A DNA stretch of 6,672 bases from CBDUQI01 sp965369325 (lineage in GTDB: Bacteria; Pseudomonadota; Gammaproteobacteria; Steroidobacterales; JBCBZW01), in contig CBDUQI010000270.1 of the NCBI GenBank assembly GCA_965369325.1, forward strand, positions 1 through 6,672, written 5' to 3'. Below, piece after piece: positions 1 to 6,631 of this stretch. The stretch's first letter is position 1; each line of letters starts with the position of its first letter. The notes under the pieces were generated by a model. It did no database searches. It was not told the origin of the DNA and saw only the letters and a list, made by a program, of their open reading frames with translations. The position numbers and the translations under genes were made by a program.

Positions 1-183
1 CTTAATGGAGACGGCACCACGATGCGCGAGCTGGCCCCCGGAATGTCCTACTCTCGCGTATCGGCGGTGCGGATGATCTGGAGGATTGGCTGCGTGAACG
101 TCGCGCGGCCTGATCAGATGACCGAAGTGGGTTGGGGCGCCGGGGGCGCCTCCGCCTTCCCAAACAACCGAGATGAGCGCCCG
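1..183. other. No confident gene at left edge
   Basis: No recognisable gene. One plus-strand frame is open from base 1 to a stop at 229-231, but its translation resembles no family I know and it runs over the end of the DUF924 gene. A second plus-strand frame, between stops at 3-5 and 111-113, ends in an acidic then basic stretch (ADDLEDWLRERRAA) that looks protein-like, but it has no good start. This could be the degraded or frameshifted tail of a gene outside the window, or chance in GC-rich DNA. Confidence 0.4.
134..152. repeat. GC-rich hairpin downstream of the DUF924 gene
   Basis: GGCGCC at 136-141 and 145-150 form a perfect 6-bp stem with a three-base loop. The stem may extend by one G-C pair and one G-U pair. 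It lies 32 bases beyond the DUF924 stop codon, where a terminator could be, but no T-run follows on either strand. It may be a weak or Rho-assisted terminator, or a chance GC palindrome. Confidence 0.3.
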
Positions 184-705
184 CTAGAAGCCGCTGTTTT
201 CGGCCATCCAGGCAATTTCCTCTGCGGTTGAGGTGCGCCCCAGTACGGCGTTGCGGTGCGGGTAGCGGCCAAAGCGGTCAATGATCTCCTTGTGCTTCAC
301 TTCGAATGACAGGTTAGGCAGTTGCGCAAATAACGCCATTGCCTGCTCGTGAATCACACGCGATTCGCTATGCATATAGGGCATGTAGGCAAATGCCCGT
401 TTCGCGGCTGGCAGGCTTTTGTCCGCGCCAGCTCGCACGGCCTCCTGCGCCAGTGCTAACGCGAGCGGATCGGCCGCAAAAGCCATCGCATCGTCGCGAA
501 ACATGTTGCGGGCAAACTGATCCAGCACAATGATTTCTGCCAGCCGCCCTTCGGCGCTGTCTCGCCAGTGTGCGGTCTCCCCCGCAACGATCTGGTGGTA
601 CGTCGTCTCGAAGGCGGCCTTGATGCGCGTATCCAACTCGTCGGATTTTTTGTACCAGTCGGCCGGCGATAGCGTACTAAACCAGAACTCAAGCACTTGC
701 TTCAT
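184..705 (-). CDS. DUF924 family protein
   Basis: This 173-residue protein matches the DUF924 family, small all-helical cytosolic proteins with a TPR-like fold and no established reaction. Family signatures are visible in order: FWF near the N-terminus (residues 7-9), LDQFARNMFR (61-70) followed by an AFAADPLAL-type helix, the MPYMHSE segment (108-114), and near the C-terminus RFGRYPHRNAVLGR (144-157) followed by ST-EE. The length is normal for the family and the gene looks intact. The ATG at 705 is preceded by GAGGAA (711-716), five bases upstream, so the start is well supported. There is no signal peptide or membrane segment. It diverges from the amidase gene and shares a 190-bp upstream region with it; no functional link to the neighbours is apparent. 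Family assignment is firm; function is unknown. Confidence 0.93.
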   Translation of the reverse strand: MKQVLEFWFSTLSPADWYKKSDELDTRIKAAFETTYHQIVAGETAHWRDSAEGRLAEIIVLDQFARNMFRDDAMAFAADPLALALAQEAVRAGADKSLPAAKRAFAYMPYMHSESRVIHEQAMALFAQLPNLSFEVKHKEIIDRFGRYPHRNAVLGRTSTAEEIAWMAENSGF

Positions 706-815
706 GGTAATTCCTCAAAGTCTCTACACTAGGGACCCGCGGGCGGGCGCAGGACGCCGCGTCGATATACGCGTTTGCCCTTGTTTGCGGGCTTCGCACA
801 GGCGTGTAAGCTTCT

Positions 816-857
816 CTGACCAGCGCGCGATACGCAATGCCTGCAGGCGCTGGTCGG
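816..857. repeat. Inverted repeat upstream of the amidase gene
   Basis: GACCAGCGC (818-826) and GCGCTGGTC (847-855) are perfect 9-base inverted arms around a 20-base loop. In RNA the stem extends outward by a U-G and a C-G pair to 11 pairs. The loop contains GCGATACGC (827-835), which could fold on itself, and CCTGCAGG, a palindrome at 840-847. The right arm ends about 40 bases before the amidase ATG. It could be a 5'-leader structure in the amidase mRNA or an operator between the divergent genes. No T-run follows, so a classical attenuator is unlikely. Confidence 0.6.
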
Positions 858-884
858 TGGTGTCAAGGTTCGTAGGTTCACAAC

Positions 885-890
885 AGGGGA
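885..890 (+). promoter_or_regulatory. Ribosome binding site of the amidase gene
   Basis: AGGGGA lies five bases before the ATG at 896. This decides the start: the reading frame remains open for 122 more codons upstream, and a second in-frame ATG at 956 has no usable Shine-Dalgarno sequence. The 896 start also puts a plausible export signal at the N-terminus. Confidence 0.75.
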
Positions 891-895
891 ATACG

Positions 896-2518
896 ATGGG
901 GACTTTGTGGGGGAACAGCCTGGGGGCACGGATACGGCGCGGGCCAGGCATCAGGATGTGGCTGGCGGGCTGCGCGTTGCTGGTGGCGGGTGCGAACTCG
1001 CACGCCGCAGAGCTGGCGGATCTGCAGTTCGACTACCGTTACAATGCGCCAACATCCGCACTCAGCGGTCTGAGGGCGAGCGGCGACGGGCTGCTGCTGG
1101 CGGCGGATGCTACCCAGGGCGTCTACTATTCCAAAGCGCTGCGGGCACCACTGGATTTTACTGCGGTAGGCCCCCATTGGATGGCACAAACCCCCGATGG
1201 TACGTCGTTTGAGTTTGCACTTTCCACCAGTGCGGATGGCAGGCAATGGTCGGACTACCATCCGATCACGGCGGATCCGCATATGCAGCCGCGACAGTTC
1301 ATGCCCGATGGCAGCCCGAACCCCAGTTACGGCGATACCGTAGGGCACCTGATTCATCGCTCTCGTGGCGATGGCAGGTTCGTCCGCTTTCGTCTCACCT
1401 TCTCTCGCGACTCTATCGCGGCGCCGCCGCCCAGCCTGCAGCGGCTCACCCTGAGCTTTATTGACAGCCGGGTGCCGGGGCCGTTGGCGGAGTCGGGGCC
1501 GGATACTGATGGCAGCAGCTCGCAGCTGCGCGGCGGCGGTTTCCCGAAGCCGCCGGTCAACAGTCGGGTGGCCTGGGGTGCGGCGCCTCCCAACTGCACT
1601 TACGCCTATTGCAACGTGACGCATCTGGCCGTGCACCACACCGCCGGCCAGGGTGAGTACGCGTGCAACGGCTTTGACGAATGCGCGACGGACGTGCGCG
1701 CGATCCAGGCCTTCCACATGAACACCAACGGCTGGTGTGACGTGGGCTACAACTACCTGGCCTCATCTGATGGGCAATTGTGGGAAGGGCGCGGCGGCGG
1801 CGACGATGTGCGCGGCGCCCACGACGGTTTTAACTGCGGCAGCATGGGTGTCGCCAACATGGGTTACTACCACCCGCCGTACAACCAGGAGTGGACCGAA
1901 GCACAACTGGACGCCGTGGCCGAGCTTGCCACCTGGAAGGCTGATCAAAAGGGTATTGATCCCGAGGGCTTTGGCTTCTACGAAGGCCTGGGCGCCAACA
2001 TGGATAACATCTACGGCCATCGCGATGTCTCCTCCACTGCCTGTCCGGGCGATACGTTGTATCCGCGCCTGGGGGAATTGCGCAGTCGCGTGGTGGAGAA
2101 GCTTTCCGGCGGTAGCCAGAGCCTTGTGTTTGACAATCCGGCTGCACAGATTCTGATTGGGCCGTGGAATACCGGCACGTCATCGGTGGATAAATTCGGC
2201 AGTGATTATTACTGGGCGAACACGGGGGGTGGGCAGTACTGCGTGTGGCGTGTGGGCATCGACGCGCCGGGCGATTACGAGATCGCCTTCTGGTGGCCGC
2301 AGGGCAGCAATCGAAATCCGCAGACCCGCTTGCTGGTCAAGCAGGGCGGTCCGATCCAGTGGTTTACGGTGAACCAGCAAACCGACGGTGGTCAGTGGAA
2401 TCCGCTGGGGCAGTTCTCATTGTCGCCCGGAACCTTGCTGGTGGGCGTGAGTAACAGCGGTGCAAGCGGCGATGTAGTGATGTGCGATGCGGTGCGGCTG
2501 ACGCCGCTGGCGAACTAA
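896..2518 (+). CDS. Secreted PGRP-type N-acetylmuramoyl-L-alanine amidase with golvesin-like domain
   Basis: The 540-residue product is probably an exported zinc amidase that cuts the bond between N-acetylmuramic acid and L-alanine of peptidoglycan. Residues 1-38 form a long signal peptide: basic up to R20, hydrophobic from M21, cleavage near SHAA. Residues 39-190 look like a beta-sandwich found before PGRP domains in other bacterial proteins. Residues 221-403 are the PGRP/Amidase_2 domain. Predicted zinc ligands are H247 (VHHTA), H375 (GHRD) and C383 (TACPG); the H375-C383 spacing equals that of T7 lysozyme H122-C130. Y285 (GYNYL) and T381 fit the catalytic positions, T381 as in amidase-active PGRPs. 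Residues 408-540 match the golvesin/Xly CBD-like domain, with WWPQGSNR, NQQTDGGQWNPLG and a terminal CDAVRL. Eight further cysteines in the mature chain suggest disulfides. It is transcribed alone. The enzyme class is firm; its target (self or foreign wall) is unknown. Confidence 0.92.
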   Translation: MGTLWGNSLGARIRRGPGIRMWLAGCALLVAGANSHAAELADLQFDYRYNAPTSALSGLRASGDGLLLAADATQGVYYSKALRAPLDFTAVGPHWMAQTPDGTSFEFALSTSADGRQWSDYHPITADPHMQPRQFMPDGSPNPSYGDTVGHLIHRSRGDGRFVRFRLTFSRDSIAAPPPSLQRLTLSFIDSRVPGPLAESGPDTDGSSSQLRGGGFPKPPVNSRVAWGAAPPNCTYAYCNVTHLAVHHTAGQGEYACNGFDECATDVRAIQAFHMNTNGWCDVGYNYLASSDGQLWEGRGGGDDVRGAHDGFNCGSMGVANMGYYHPPYNQEWTEAQLDAVAELATWKADQKGIDPEGFGFYEGLGANMDNIYGHRDVSSTACPGDTLYPRLGELRSRVVEKLSGGSQSLVFDNPAAQILIGPWNTGTSSVDKFGSDYYWANTGGGQYCVWRVGIDAPGDYEIAFWWPQGSNRNPQTRLLVKQGGPIQWFTVNQQTDGGQWNPLGQFSLSPGTLLVGVSNSGASGDVVMCDAVRLTPLAN

Positions 2519-2536
2519 GCCAGCGGCAGGCAGCCG
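2495..2536. terminator. Two-tier hairpin at the convergent junction
   Basis: GCCGCTGGC (2503-2511) and GCCAGCGGC (2519-2527) form a perfect 9-bp stem whose seven-base loop contains the amidase TAA. Outside a small internal loop (AC against AGG), CGGCTG (2495-2500) pairs with CAGCCG (2531-2536), adding six pairs. It sits between the ends of the converging amidase and kelch/FnIII genes, where a bidirectional terminator is expected. Neither strand has a T-run after the stem, so it may depend on Rho or act as an mRNA 3'-end stabiliser. Confidence 0.6.
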
Positions 2537-2550
2537 TCACATGTTTGGGC

Positions 2551-4785
2551 TTACTGGTGCCAGTCGCCGTCGCGGAACTGCTCGTGATCGTGACCCCACC
2601 ATACCGGGTGCGAGGGCTCGCCTAACTGGCCGATGGCATCTATCGCCACCACCCAGAAACGCTGCAGCCCTTCGGTGCCGGGCGTCACGAAAGCCGAGGT
2701 GCCGGTGACCGGATCGCCTTCCTCTAAGATTCCTAAGGTGGTGTCGTCCACGCGGTAAAGCTGATAGCCCACGATACCGTCGCTGGGCGCTTCCCAGCGC
2801 AACTCGGCCTCATCGGTTTGTTCGCGAATCAGGAACGCGCGCGGTGCACGGGGGATGGTTAAGGCATAGGGTGAGCCGCCGCTTTCAACGCCCCGTGCAT
2901 CGACGGCACGTACGATATAGGCGTATACGGCAAACCGGTAATCGCCGGAGGCGGCGGGCGCCTGGGATAAATCAAGGTCGGTGTCTTCGAAGTACGTGCT
3001 GGTCAATGGCACGCCGTTCAACTGCTCGATGTCGGTAATGTCGTCCACCCCGACCACCTGATGCTGATCGTAGCGCGGATCATTGTCTTGCCACTTGCCC
3101 GGCTCGCCCTCAAGCACCGAATCGACGTGTACCACGCCGCGGTAAAGGTTGTAGCCGACCACATCGTCCGCGGAATGCGCGTTCCACTCGATCGTTACCA
3201 GATCGGTTGCTAGCACCGACACCACCGGCACCGTCTCCACCGCTGGGATGCTGTCGGCGACGGCGCCAAGCGGCGTTTCCACGCCCTCGGTATCCACGGC
3301 GCGCACTTCGTAATACTTGGTGTTAACACTGTTGCTGCTGTCTTTAAATGATGGGCAGGTCGACTCGGCCAGCAGCGTTTTGTGCGACAGCGGGGAGTTG
3401 CCCTCGACGCGGTAAATTCGATATTTGTCAGCGCCCGGTGCTGCAAACCACTCAAGCTGCCAGCCGTCCGGCTGTGCTTTCACGTTCAGGCCCTGTGGTG
3501 TTTCCGCCGCCGTCGGCGGGGTGGGCAGGGCGCTTGGACGCAGACTCCACAGCTCCACCTGATCATCCACCGTCTGCATGCTCAGCAGGTAAACGCCGCG
3601 GCTGGGCGAGTACGCTACATTCCGCGAGCGGCTGCGGCTGAGCGAAGGTTGGTTGACGGTGGCGATGCGGGTCCAGGTCCAGGCCGTGGTGTTAAGCAGC
3701 CACGCTTCGGTCGCGTCCTCACGCCAGATCACCGCCAGGCAAGAGTCGCTGTGCTCAGCGCAGGCCATCCGCGGCAGGGTTGAGTAAGGCTCAACCACGG
3801 TGACCTCTGGGTGGGGCTCGATCGCATGAGAGGTCCAGTTCTGATCACCCGGCTGCCAGCTGTAGACGATCGGGTCTTCGATAAATTGCGCGCCAAACAT
3901 GACCAGCACGTCGTTCTTTTGGTTGTAGGCAAAGCCGGCGCCGCTGCGGATTGGCGGGCGATTGCCCAGCTCGATCACGTTCATCTCGTTGGCGCTGGCG
4001 TCGTAATAGCGCAGCGTATTGGTGTGCCCTGCGTTGTTCTTGCCGCCAAAGTGGTACACCAGGCCGCGACGCGTGTCGATGGCGGCAGCGGCATTGCTGT
4101 AGCTAAGGTTGCCCGAGTCGTAACGCGCACCCTTGGTGTACGGGGCAGGGCGCATATTGGTCCAGGTGCCGGCATCCGGATCAAACTGCCAAACGGCCGA
4201 ATTCTTTAACTTGACCCCGCGGCTGAACTGAAACCCGTGCCCCAGTGTATCGCCGGGGAAGCGCACCACCTTCCGGTTGGCATGGTTGAACTTCAGCGCA
4301 CCATCAATGTTGCATGCACCCGCCGGGACATCTTCCGGCATCTGCCACTGCCAGTCGTCGGCGCTGAGCGAGTAAGAGAACAAATGCGGCGATTGCGGAA
4401 TGCGATCATGTCCGCCGTGGTGGAACCAGGTGTCGGTCAGCGCATCGTATGCACCTCCGGCCTCCCAGCGCACGCCCGGCGTGCGGCCATCGACAGGGGC
4501 CACTTTTACCCACTGGTCCACCGGGTGCTCGGGCCACGCGTCGGCTTTCCCGGCTGGTGGTGTCGAGCAGTCACCGGCGACCGGCGGTGGGATGCCGTCA
4601 TCAATGGGAGGTGGCGGGTCGGTCGGGGTATCGGCAACCGGTGGCGGCGGGTTATCCGCGACCGGTGGTGGGGCGGCGGCGTCCGCAGCACTTTCTTCGT
4701 CCGAGCCACCGCCTCCGCAGGCGCTGATAAGCAAAGCTAAGGTTACCGCGGTTGCGGCGCGAGCAAGCTGTGAATTCCGTTTCAC
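2551..4785 (-). CDS. Lipoprotein with kelch-type propeller and three FnIII domains
   Basis: This 744-residue surface lipoprotein has no recognisable catalytic site; binding or scaffolding is my inference. The signal peptide is MKRNSQ followed by a hydrophobic run and the lipobox LISAC, lipidated at C23. Residues 24-72 are an acidic, proline-rich linker. Residues 110-418 contain six similar units of the kelch pattern, each pairing a strand such as LVYHFGG or VLVMFGA with a W/Y-D-x-TWT strand, at about 110-148, 162-211, 232-271, 283-320, 340-374 and 388-418. That suggests a six-bladed propeller with degenerate GG doublets. Three FnIII modules follow (about 428-514, 515-645, 646-724), each with Y-x-(I/L)-YR and AVD or AID-x-x-G signatures; the second carries an insertion of roughly 40 residues. 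I chose the GTG at 4785 over the ATG at 4833 because GGAG precedes it and the signal peptide then has normal length. It lies 72 bp downstream of the lyase-like gene, probably in one operon. Confidence 0.85.
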   Translation of the reverse strand: MKRNSQLARAATAVTLALLISACGGGGSDEESAADAAAPPPVADNPPPPVADTPTDPPPPIDDGIPPPVAGDCSTPPAGKADAWPEHPVDQWVKVAPVDGRTPGVRWEAGGAYDALTDTWFHHGGHDRIPQSPHLFSYSLSADDWQWQMPEDVPAGACNIDGALKFNHANRKVVRFPGDTLGHGFQFSRGVKLKNSAVWQFDPDAGTWTNMRPAPYTKGARYDSGNLSYSNAAAAIDTRRGLVYHFGGKNNAGHTNTLRYYDASANEMNVIELGNRPPIRSGAGFAYNQKNDVLVMFGAQFIEDPIVYSWQPGDQNWTSHAIEPHPEVTVVEPYSTLPRMACAEHSDSCLAVIWREDATEAWLLNTTAWTWTRIATVNQPSLSRSRSRNVAYSPSRGVYLLSMQTVDDQVELWSLRPSALPTPPTAAETPQGLNVKAQPDGWQLEWFAAPGADKYRIYRVEGNSPLSHKTLLAESTCPSFKDSSNSVNTKYYEVRAVDTEGVETPLGAVADSIPAVETVPVVSVLATDLVTIEWNAHSADDVVGYNLYRGVVHVDSVLEGEPGKWQDNDPRYDQHQVVGVDDITDIEQLNGVPLTSTYFEDTDLDLSQAPAASGDYRFAVYAYIVRAVDARGVESGGSPYALTIPRAPRAFLIREQTDEAELRWEAPSDGIVGYQLYRVDDTTLGILEEGDPVTGTSAFVTPGTEGLQRFWVVAIDAIGQLGEPSHPVWWGHDHEQFRDGDWHQ
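4573..4671 (-). repeat. Proline-rich linker repeat inside the kelch/FnIII gene
   Basis: This stretch encodes imperfect tandem units of the type PPPVAD / PPPPVADTPTD / PPPPIDDG / PPPVAG. The DNA is correspondingly repetitive, with recurring GCGACCGG or GCAACCGG followed by GGTGG-type runs. It probably works as an extended spacer between the lipidated N-terminus and the propeller. Such repeats can change in copy number between strains. Confidence 0.7.
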
Positions 4786-4794
4786 GCGTAGGTA

Positions 4795-4798
4795 CTCC
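4795..4798 (-). promoter_or_regulatory. Ribosome binding site of the kelch/FnIII gene
   Basis: On the minus strand GGAG stands nine bases before a GTG at 4783-4785. The in-frame ATG at 4833 has no comparable site (its upstream bases read TACCACGG). Together with the signal peptide length, this favours the GTG start. Confidence 0.6.
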
Positions 4799-4857
4799 GT
4801 GTCATGCTTGACGTTCCGTTTGTCGCTGCCCATCCGTGGTAGCGAACTTGAGAAAGA

Positions 4858-6552
4858 CTACTGCCAACGTACTGGTCCGATGTACGACTTGGCAATCACC
4901 AGATTGTCCATATAAATGGAGACATCTTGCGGCGCCTCGGGCGCGCCGGGGCCGAAGCCGCCGTGATACAGGTTTAGCCACACATGGCGGATTTTGAAGT
5001 CAGTGTTGTTGGTCAAGTTTATCTGAGTGTTCTCGTAGGCTAGATGCCCGTCCACCCAGGTGCGCATCACACCGTTGTCGCTGTTCGGCGAGTTCATCTT
5101 GATGTACATCTCGATGCTGTACCAACGGTTTTTCTCCAAGAAGCCCTGGTAGTTGTTGGTCCAGATAAGATGCTCACCGCTGGTCTGGGTCTGATGCGTG
5201 TGATAGGTGTAAAACCCGGCAGGTACGCGGGCGCCCAGGTCTTCATACTCCGAGGGTTCGAACAGGCCACGTGCGGACCAGGTGTTCTCGCCGTAGGACG
5301 GCGACTGCCCGTTGGCGGTCGGCACGCCTTCGCCGTCAAAGCCTTTGTGTGCGATGCCCGGGAGTTTGCCGTTGTAGCTGGGCTCCCAGTTGTCCGCAAA
5401 ACGCAGGTAGTAGCGGAAGTAGATTTCCTCCGGCTGATAGCCGATGCGGTTCTCAAAGTTGTAAAACGCGCTGATGCCGTCGTGTGTACCTTCTGCGACG
5501 GTGGCTTTCAGTGCCTGGCCGTCCAGGTTCATGAAGACATTCTGCGGGTCGTTGCTGACCAGCGAGTTGCGGCCCTCAACCATCACGAAGCGCTGGCTGC
5601 CGTTTTTCTCAAAATGATCCACCCAGTTGTCGCTTTCAAAGCGCTCCGCGTGAATCACATCCGGGTGCGCCTGCAGCCCGACATCGTTGGGGTACTCGAA
5701 GGCAACGCCCCACAGCGGTTCACCGAGATCCGGGCGAGAGGTTTGCCCGCCCTGGGCGCAGTTATAGATTTCAAAGCCGCCGTCGCCGCCGCTCTTGCTC
5801 TTAATATGCAGGCTCAGCGTGGCCGAGACCACCGCAGCGGGATCCAGCTCGCCAATGGCAAAGCGAATAAGGCCATTGCGGTGGGTGTTGATATCGACGA
5901 AGTCTTTGGCGCCGCGAGTGCCGGTTTCTTCAATATCAAGGAAGGTGTCGATAAACGCCTGGTGAGCAAGTTGGGTGCCATCATCCAGATCGATCAGCAG
6001 CAGCGGCGGATTGGCCGATTCCTTGGAGGATATCTTGGTACCGCGCTCGCCGAACTGCTTAAACAGGAAGCCTTTGTTGATTTCCTGCCCGCTGACCCAG
6101 CGCATCACCAGCTCGGTTACATCCACTTCCTGCCAGTAGTCAGCGCTCTCAATGGGCTGTACCGCAAACGGCACATCCCCGTTGGGCTGGCCAAGTGCGT
6201 CGGTCCAATCGCCCCCGCGGTTCACAAAGTCGAGCTGAAGCTTGGAGTCGAAAAAGTCGCGATTCGCGCGATCTTCGCTCCAATGCACCAACGACAATGT
6301 GCCTGGTGGCAAACCTTCAAGATTCGGGTCGATCACTCCCGTGCGACCGCCCCCGCTGCCTGTCCCCGTGTTACTTACACCCCCAGTGCCGGTTCCGCCT
6401 GTGCTTCCACCGTCACCGCCAGTCCCGTCCCCCGGCACTGCGGCCGTGGAATCTTCATCTAGACTACCGGAACTGTCGAAACAACCTGCTAGAGAAACCG
6501 TTAGGGCGAAAAAAACACAACGGATTAGGTGCGTACGAACATCATTGTTCAT
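4858..6552 (-). CDS. Lipoprotein with DNRLRE-like modules and jelly-roll polysaccharide-lyase-like domain
   Basis: The 564-residue product is probably a surface lipoprotein that binds and possibly cleaves a polysaccharide by beta-elimination. The signal peptide ends in the lipobox SLAGC, lipidated at C24. A glycine/threonine/serine linker follows (about 40-72). Residues 84-190 resemble the C-terminal half of a DNRLRE/CBM96-like module (VDVTELVMRW at 143-152, NKGFLFKQ at 159-166). Residues 194-263 resemble an N-terminal half (LIRFAIGEL at 228-236, SATLSLHI at 243-250). Residues 297-564 form a concanavalin-like jelly roll similar to PL14, PL20 and heparinase-I-type lyases: EIYFRYYLRF (376-385), GKLPG (395-399), YHTHQ (450-454), NRWYSIEMYIKMN (475-487), RTWVDG (497-502) and MDNLVIA (548-554). 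H451, H453 and Y450 could be catalytic, but I cannot prove this. The ATG at 6552 has AGGA five bases upstream; the frame continues to a GTG at 6636 without a Shine-Dalgarno sequence. It is probably the first gene of an operon with the kelch/FnIII gene. The substrate is unknown. Confidence 0.8.
   Translation of the reverse strand: MNNDVRTHLIRCVFFALTVSLAGCFDSSGSLDEDSTAAVPGDGTGGDGGSTGGTGTGGVSNTGTGSGGGRTGVIDPNLEGLPPGTLSLVHWSEDRANRDFFDSKLQLDFVNRGGDWTDALGQPNGDVPFAVQPIESADYWQEVDVTELVMRWVSGQEINKGFLFKQFGERGTKISSKESANPPLLLIDLDDGTQLAHQAFIDTFLDIEETGTRGAKDFVDINTHRNGLIRFAIGELDPAAVVSATLSLHIKSKSGGDGGFEIYNCAQGGQTSRPDLGEPLWGVAFEYPNDVGLQAHPDVIHAERFESDNWVDHFEKNGSQRFVMVEGRNSLVSNDPQNVFMNLDGQALKATVAEGTHDGISAFYNFENRIGYQPEEIYFRYYLRFADNWEPSYNGKLPGIAHKGFDGEGVPTANGQSPSYGENTWSARGLFEPSEYEDLGARVPAGFYTYHTHQTQTSGEHLIWTNNYQGFLEKNRWYSIEMYIKMNSPNSDNGVMRTWVDGHLAYENTQINLTNNTDFKIRHVWLNLYHGGFGPGAPEAPQDVSIYMDNLVIAKSYIGPVRWQ
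6337..6435 (-). repeat. Gly/Thr-rich linker in the lyase-like gene
   Basis: This encodes about 33 residues composed almost only of G, T, S and N with few charged residues (GTGGDGGSTGGTGTGG and onward). It separates the lipidated N-terminus from the first DNRLRE-like half-module and probably acts as a flexible spacer. Its composition is quite unlike the proline-rich linker of the neighbouring lipoprotein. Confidence 0.75.
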
Positions 6553-6557
6553 TCTTT

Positions 6558-6561
6558 TCCT
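6558..6561 (-). promoter_or_regulatory. Ribosome binding site of the lyase-like gene
   Basis: On the minus strand AGGA, followed by an A-rich five-base spacer, precedes the ATG at 6550-6552. This supports that start over the upstream GTG at 6636, which has no such site and lies inside the putative promoter. Confidence 0.7.
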
Positions 6562-6631
6562 GCTTTTGTTGTGTGTTGAGCTTTTTTCGTCCTTAGAGAT
6601 TTGCGTCTTCGCGCCATCATCCCCAAAGCTC

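Larger units (their letters stand above)
706..895. promoter_or_regulatory. Divergent intergenic region
   Basis: This 190-bp stretch separates the divergent DUF924 and amidase genes and must hold the promoters of both unless transcription enters from outside. I see no convincing sigma-70 promoter. The best plus-strand candidate is TTGTTT at 781-786, an 18-base spacer, then TGTAAG at 805-810, which is weak. The most striking element is the inverted repeat at 816-857, annotated separately. The long plus-strand reading frame of the amidase stays open back through this region to 530, but that extension crosses the DUF924 gene and does not look like protein. Confidence 0.5.

Noticed and set aside
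530..895. N-terminal extension of the amidase reading frame (122 extra codons)
   Set aside because: It overlaps the start of the DUF924 gene on the other strand, resembles no protein family, and would bury the signal peptide. The ATG at 896 has a good ribosome binding site.
964..975. LAGC in the amidase N-terminus as a lipobox
   Set aside because: The cysteine (C26) is only five residues into the hydrophobic segment, preceded by RMWLAG. A lipobox must follow the hydrophobic core. A type I cleavage site near residue 38 fits better.
878..1717. 279-codon minus-strand open frame opposite the amidase gene
   Set aside because: It has an arginine-rich, low-complexity product typical of an antisense shadow in GC-rich DNA, with no family resemblance.
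4786..4833. ATG at 4833 as start of the kelch/FnIII lipoprotein
   Set aside because: No Shine-Dalgarno sequence precedes it and it adds 16 polar residues before the signal peptide. The GTG at 4785 has GGAG and gives a standard lipoprotein signal.
5044..6462. 472-codon plus-strand open frame opposite the lyase-like gene
   Set aside because: It is a shadow of the GC-rich minus-strand gene. The minus-strand frame has a lipobox, a ribosome binding site and recognisable domains; the plus-strand product has none.
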